Shown here in pieces: positions 8,484 to 12,445 of a DNA stretch of 12,445 bases (position 1 is the stretch's first letter; the number at the start of each line of letters is the position of its first letter). The position numbers and the translations under genes were made by a program. This DNA comes from Isotricha intestinalis (taxonomy: Eukaryota > Ciliophora > Litostomatea > Vestibuliferida > Isotrichidae), in the NCBI GenBank assembly GCA_023807065.1, contig JAJJLU010004496.1, forward strand, positions 1 to 12,445. The letters are read 5' to 3'. The notes beneath the pieces were generated by a model, which did not search any database, was not told where the DNA came from, and was given only the letters and a program-made list of their open reading frames with translations.

Positions 8484-9560
8484 ATGATAAAAAATGAAAA
8501 TTATGCTAATTTAACAATTCTAAATAACATTTTTCCATATAAAAGAACAAATATTAAAATAAATTATAAAAATAATAATAAACCAATCTTAAGTAAAAAT
8601 TATATATCCAAAAGCCAAAGGAAAATTACCAATAATATTTCAACAAATAATAAAAAGAATTCTAATTCTAATTCAAAATTTTATTCTAATAATTCTAATA
8701 AATCAATTTTAATTGATGATGAATCACAAATAAAATTATTTAAAAAAAGATTAAGAAAGACTTCTTTAAAAAAATGTAATTTAATGAATAAATTTAATTC
8801 TTTAGAAAATAGTAAAAAAAATTCATATTTAAAAGGTGTTTCAAAATCCCAAAGTAATTTTTCTTTTTTTATTCCTAAAATAAAAAAAGAAAATTCAAGT
8901 AATAATTTAGGAGTAAAAATAAATAAAATAAAACAAAAGAAAAATGAGTTTGATTCAAAAAAAGTTTTACATAATTTATATAAGAATGAAACATTTTATA
9001 AATTTATAAGAACTAAAAGTAATGTAGTTAAATCTAAATTATTAAATGATTCATATAATGAAAAGAAAATTAAGAAAATTCATATTTTTATTGAAATTTG
9101 TAATTCTATTATCAATAAAATTAAAGAAATTTATTTAAAATATTTTATATTAAAAACACAAATTATTGCAGAAAAAAGAGAAAAAAAGAAATTAAAAAAA
9201 ACACATAGTTTTTTTTTTCCTTCTCAAAAAAAATATATAAATAGAGAATTTATAAAATTAAAAAAAGATATTAATTTAAAAAAGAAAAAAAAAACTTTTG
9301 AATTTTCTCTAATTCAAAAAGCGGTAAATTTATATAAATTAAATCAAAAATTAACTTTATTTGATAATGTAGATGATATAACTGCATATAAACAAAGATA
9401 TTATTTTGCTAAAAAATTAGGATTTGGTTGGGATGATGCTTATGCATATGAAAAAAAAGGTAGAAATATAATTAGAAATAGTTCAAAATATATAAATGAA
9501 AATAAAGAATATATAAGAAAAAAGATTAAATTAGTTAAACCTGATTCTTTCTTAATATAA
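8484..9560 (+). CDS. Unrecognised Lys/Asn/Ser-rich basic protein
   Basis: This 358-residue protein starts at an ATG directly preceded by an in-frame TAA (8481-8483) and stops at TAA 9558-9560. It matches no family I recognise. The first 190 residues are low-complexity and strongly basic, rich in Lys, Asn and Ser (for example the NSNSNSKFYSNNSNKS stretch near residue 60), and look disordered. Residues about 197-237 form a likely amphipathic helix (IHIFIEICNSIINKIKEIYL) followed by a Lys-rich stretch. The last 66 residues, from 293, are the most diverse and folded-looking part, with the aromatic, acidic patch GFGWDDAYAYEKKGRNI beginning at 313. There is no signal peptide or transmembrane segment. 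The charge would suit a nucleic-acid-, tubulin- or ribosome-associated role, but that is speculation. It lies 261 bases after ALG13 and 171 bases before PDI, all on the same strand. Confidence 0.65.
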   Translation: MIKNENYANLTILNNIFPYKRTNIKINYKNNNKPILSKNYISKSQRKITNNISTNNKKNSNSNSKFYSNNSNKSILIDDESQIKLFKKRLRKTSLKKCNLMNKFNSLENSKKNSYLKGVSKSQSNFSFFIPKIKKENSSNNLGVKINKIKQKKNEFDSKKVLHNLYKNETFYKFIRTKSNVVKSKLLNDSYNEKKIKKIHIFIEICNSIINKIKEIYLKYFILKTQIIAEKREKKKLKKTHSFFFPSQKKYINREFIKLKKDINLKKKKKTFEFSLIQKAVNLYKLNQKLTLFDNVDDITAYKQRYYFAKKLGFGWDDAYAYEKKGRNIIRNSSKYINENKEYIRKKIKLVKPDSFLI

Positions 9561-9731
9561 TTTAATTATAATTGAATGAATTATCAATCATAATTTTTAT
9601 TTTTTTTAAATAAAAATAATTTAATAAACCTCCTAATTATACCTCAAATCCAAATAAAGAAGCAGATAAAAAAAGTGAATAATATAAATAATATATCTAA
9701 ATATAAATAAATTAATATACTAAAAAAAAAT

Positions 9732-11194
9732 ATGAAAAAGCTATTATTACTTTTGTTAATAATATTAAATATATCAAAATGTGAAGATGATTATCAAGAA
9801 GATTTAGATGTAATAATATTAAATGATGAAAATTTTGACAAAGCAATAGAAAAATTTAAAACAGTTTTAGTATTATTTTACGCTCCATGGTGTGGTCACT
9901 GTAAGAAATTTCTTCCTGAATTTGCAAAAGCAGCAGGAGTATTAAAAAAAGATGATATAGTTTTAGCAAAAATAGACACTACTGTAAATTCAAAAATAAG
10001 AGAAAGATTTAATATTAAAGGTTATCCAACTACAAAATTATTTATTAATGGAAAAATTATTCCTTATGAAGAAGGAAGATATAAAAGACATATTGTTGCT
10101 TGGATGAAGAGAAAAACTGGGAAAAATATTCAAACTATTAATAATTTAGATGATGCTGAAAGCTTTTTTAAAGATCAAGATGTTGCTATTATTTATTGTG
10201 GAAATGATAAAAAATCTTTAGAACAATTTAAATTAGTTTCTATGATTAATGAAGATTTCGTTTTTGGAAGTAGTAATGATAAAGAAGTTGCTGATAAATA
10301 TCAATTAAAAAATAATACTATTACTCTTTTTAAAACTTTCGATGAAAAAAGAAGTGATTTTAATGGACAAATTAAAGAAAAAGATGTTTTAAATTTTATT
10401 GAAAAAAAAGGAGTTCACAAAATTTTACCTTGGGATGAACTAACTATGAGTATTTTATTTAGAAAAATGAATCCTTCTATTTTTTTATTTGCTGATAAGA
10501 GTAATAATAAGAAATATAAAGAATATAATAATATAATGGAAAATGTATATAACAAAATAGGAAATGAAGTTAAATTAATTTTAATGGGAGTAAAAGAACA
10601 AGAAGAAAAAAGATTTTCAGATTGGATAGGATTAAGAGAAACAGATATTCCAGTAGTAATGTTAGGAGATCCAAGAAATGGATTTTTAAAATATAAAATG
10701 GAAGGACTTATCAATGAAGAAAATATAATTAACTTTTATAAAAAATGGAAAAATAATAAATTAAAACAAATATAAAATCAGAGGATATACCAAAAGAAAA
10801 TAATGGACCAGTTTATAAAATAGTTTCAAATTCTTTTAAAAATGAAGTTTTAAATAATGATAAAGATGTTTTGGTCAAATTTTATGCTCCTTGGTGTATT
10901 CACTGTCAAGAATTAGCTCCTATATATATTGAATTAGCTAATAAATTAAAGAAATATAATGATAAATTACTTATTGCTGAAGCTGATGCTACTGCTAATG
11001 AATTTGAAGGTGTTGATGTTAGAAGCTTTCCTACTATTAAGTTTTGGCCTGGAAAAAATAAAAAAAAGCCTGTTGATTTTAATGATGATCTTACTCTTAA
11101 TGGATTTATTAGTTTTTTAAAAAAACACTCATCTCATGGTATTAATGATGGTACTACATCAAAAAAAAATGATAAAATAAAAAGTGATCTATAA
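9732..11194 (+). CDS. PDI: Protein disulfide isomerase (a-b-b'-a'), with internal frameshift
   Basis: This is an ER oxidoreductase that forms and rearranges disulfides in secretory proteins. ATG 9732 opens with a signal peptide (MKKLLLLLLIILNISKC). Thioredoxin domain a follows with YAPWCGHC (C54, C57) and the cis-proline loop GYPTT at P99. Domains b (about 135-230) and b' (about 232-335) lack cysteine pairs, as usual. The frame then stops at TAA 10773-10775, and the protein resumes in another frame, open from 10760 to TAA 11192-11194. That part supplies the linker KSEDIPKENNGP, domain a' with YAPWCIHC, a cis-proline loop RSFPT and the C-terminal KSDL, a KDEL-like ER-retention signal. The second part contains no ATG at all, so it cannot be a separate gene with a normal start. 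The joined length, about 487 residues, matches classical PDIs. The second active site is CIHC instead of CGHC. The break is a sequencing error, a real mutation or programmed frameshifting; no GT-AG intron fits. Confidence 0.88.
10760..10775 (+). other. Frameshift point within the PDI gene
   Basis: The upstream frame reads TTA AAA CAA ATA TAA, and the downstream frame is open only from 10760, because TAA at 10757-10759 closes it before that. The switch must therefore fall within these 16 bases. It is equivalent to reading one base twice (-1) or skipping two (+2). One extra A at the CAAA run (10767-10770) would give KLKQNIKSEDIP, which follows the classical PDI b'-a' linker residue for residue. 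The site lies in an A-rich stretch, where single-base errors are common. No classical X-XXY-YYZ slippery heptamer lies in the correct phase. Confidence 0.8.
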
Positions 11195-11602
11195 TAAAAT
11201 TTTTTTTTCTTAGTATAATCGAATTTTTGCTTATTTTTTAATTTAGTCATTTTTAAAAAAAATTGTTAAAATTTATCTTTTTTTTGTTTGTTTAGTTGAA
11301 TTGATGATTACAAAATAAATAAAAATAAATTAATTGATTAATCAAATTATTTCTAAATTTATTAAAATCTAAATATATAAAGAAAAGAAGTATAGGAAAA
11401 GAACTTAGAAAAAATAAATATGGTAGATAAAATTTTGATTTGGAAAAATATATTATTAATAATTATTAAATATTATTTGAATAAATAATCGAAATGTGTA
11501 TTTTTATATATTCTAAGCAAAACAATTATACTTTTATTTAACAACTTAAATAAAAATCAATTAAAAAAAAAATATATTTTTTACATAAAAATCAAATAAG
11601 TT
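11195..11602. other. Tail-to-tail intergenic gap, no gene seen
   Basis: These 408 bases separate the 3' ends of PDI (+) and the lysozyme gene (-) and hold only their 3' flanks. The DNA is A/T runs, with a purine-rich patch at about 11371-11415 and a TTGATTAATCAA palindrome near 11334-11345 that is unremarkable at this base composition. A 22-codon frame from 11420 to 11488 is probably chance. No RNA gene or repeat array is visible. Confidence 0.6.
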
Positions 11603-12262
11603 TTAATACCCATTAAAATGTCCTTTTTTAATAATAGGTTCATAATCAATTACAGCTTTATCCATATCAACATTTCCAGATATACCATCAATACTTCCTT
11701 TACTACTATATTGCCAAATTCCCCAATCTCCAGTATATCCAGGTTTATCAACATCATAATGTGCAACCCAAATAGCAAATCTAGTTTTAACTTCTTCATC
11801 AAATAAATTATTTAAAGGATTAGCACTAGAATAAATACCACAGAAATATTTTTTTTTTTCTAAAGCAGTACAGAAAGTTTTTGCAATAGCAGAGACAGTA
11901 GCTTTCCCAGTTTCAAAGATACTTTGCTCTTCTATATCATAGTAAATTGGCCATTCGAATTGATGACCTGAGAGGATACTCATACATGTATTTGCTTCTA
12001 CTTCTGCTCCTGATGTTGTTGTAGCATATGCGTACCAATATGCTCCTATTGGCATTCCTGCTGCTTTTGCATTTGCATAATTTGTGTCGAAGAATGTATC
12101 CTTTTGTGATATTTCTCTTCCGTATCCTGCACGAATTATTGCAAATTTTACACCAGCGTTCTTTACTTTTACCCAATCTATGTTCCCTTGGTATACTGAA
12201 ACATCTATTCCTTGTATTTGGAATGTTAAGGATATTAAAGAAAGGATTAAGAGATATTTCAT
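11603..12262 (-). CDS. Secreted GH25 (Chalaropsis-type) lysozyme
   Basis: This 219-residue protein is complete from ATG 12262-12260 to TAA 11605-11603. GH25 enzymes hydrolyse the beta-1,4 bond between MurNAc and GlcNAc in bacterial peptidoglycan. Residues 1-18 form a signal peptide (MKYLLILSLISLTFQIQG). The mature protein begins directly with the GH25 opening motif IDVSVYQGNIDW (D20). It continues with FAIIRAGYG (40-48), PIGAYWYAYA (71-80), the catalytic DxE in PIYYDIEE (D109, E111), the barrel strands FCGIYSS and IWVAHYD, and the closing signature WGIWQYSSKG...GNVDMD (D199). Length and motif order are those of a single complete GH25 barrel with no wall-binding domain. A phagotroph would use it in food vacuoles or secrete it against bacteria. 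G+C is 45% over 12001-12060, and C-ending codons (CTC, ATC, TAC, AAC) occur in the 5' half, unlike most of the window. This is compatible with acquisition from bacteria or with high expression. Confidence 0.93.
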   Translation of the reverse strand: MKYLLILSLISLTFQIQGIDVSVYQGNIDWVKVKNAGVKFAIIRAGYGREISQKDTFFDTNYANAKAAGMPIGAYWYAYATTTSGAEVEANTCMSILSGHQFEWPIYYDIEEQSIFETGKATVSAIAKTFCTALEKKKYFCGIYSSANPLNNLFDEEVKTRFAIWVAHYDVDKPGYTGDWGIWQYSSKGSIDGISGNVDMDKAVIDYEPIIKKGHFNGY

Positions 12263-12445
12263 TTTTTTTGTTTTAATATATTATAATTAAAAAACTAAAT
12301 AATATAATTGTTTTTTAATTTTTGATTAAAAAATAAATATTATATTATTCATCATTTTAATATTAAATATATAAATTTAAATAATATTTGAAACATTAAT
12401 AAATAATATTATATAATTTATTTTTTTTTTAATTTAATCAATCTG
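12263..12445. other. Upstream region of the lysozyme gene
   Basis: These 183 bases lie upstream of the lysozyme start and should hold its promoter. They are almost pure A/T. AATAATATT occurs twice, around 12380 and 12405, which is expected by chance at this composition. There is no recognisable gene, telomeric repeat or GC-rich element. Confidence 0.45.

Noticed and set aside
10871..11194. A separate short thioredoxin-like gene
   Set aside because: Its supposed first codon is TTG, no ATG exists anywhere in that frame, and the upstream open sequence supplies the conserved PDI linker. It is the a' domain of the gene before it.
11420..11488. A 22-codon frame in the gap between PDI and the lysozyme gene
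   Set aside because: The length is within chance expectation, and there is no motif or compositional signal.
11618..12290. Several open frames overlapping the lysozyme gene on both strands
   Set aside because: They are shadows of the GH25 frame: they lack recognisable motifs, whereas the lysozyme frame carries the complete catalytic signature.
1..12445. CRISPR array, transposon ends, tRNA or rRNA genes, telomere repeats
   Set aside because: No spaced repeats, terminal inverted repeats, GC-rich cloverleaf-like block or tandem telomeric units were seen on either strand.

Overview
The window is eukaryotic nuclear DNA from a very AT-rich protist. Counted samples of G+C are 15% (6901-6960) and 13% (4861-4920). 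Every recognisable product is eukaryotic (a VPS13-type lipid-transfer protein, ALG13, an ER protein disulfide isomerase) or, for the GH25 lysozyme, of a kind found in phagotrophic eukaryotes. There are no ribosome binding sites and no operon packing. All six genes end in TAA. TAA and TAG are not read as glutamine, so the Tetrahymena/Ichthyophthirius code is excluded, and no convincing intron is visible. I infer an anaerobic or bacterivorous protist with standard-like stops, such as a litostome/rumen ciliate or an Entamoeba-like amoeba. The species cannot be fixed from this sequence.

Layout. 1-6933 (+): a very long open frame that enters through the left edge and belongs to the VPS13 (chorein) family. 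7052-7255 (-): a 67-residue Cys-rich protein, tail-to-tail with it. 7256-7706: a head-to-head intergenic region holding a GC-rich palindrome. 7707-8222 (+): ALG13. 8484-9560 (+): an unrecognised, very basic Lys/Asn/Ser-rich protein. 9732-11194 (+): protein disulfide isomerase, a-b-b'-a' with a C-terminal KSDL, interrupted by a one-base frameshift just before the a' domain. 11195-11602: a tail-to-tail gap with nothing recognisable. 11603-12262 (-): a secreted GH25 lysozyme. 12263-12445: its upstream region.

The genes do not form an obvious system. A loose endoplasmic reticulum theme (lipid transfer at ER contacts, N-glycan precursor assembly, oxidative folding) is probably coincidental. The lysozyme fits a cell that eats bacteria. 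The most notable observations are the frameshift in an otherwise intact PDI, an abrupt alternation of A-ending and T-ending synonymous codons inside single genes, an orphan zinc-ribbon-like protein, and two GC-richer genes (the Cys-rich protein and the lysozyme) in an AT-rich background.
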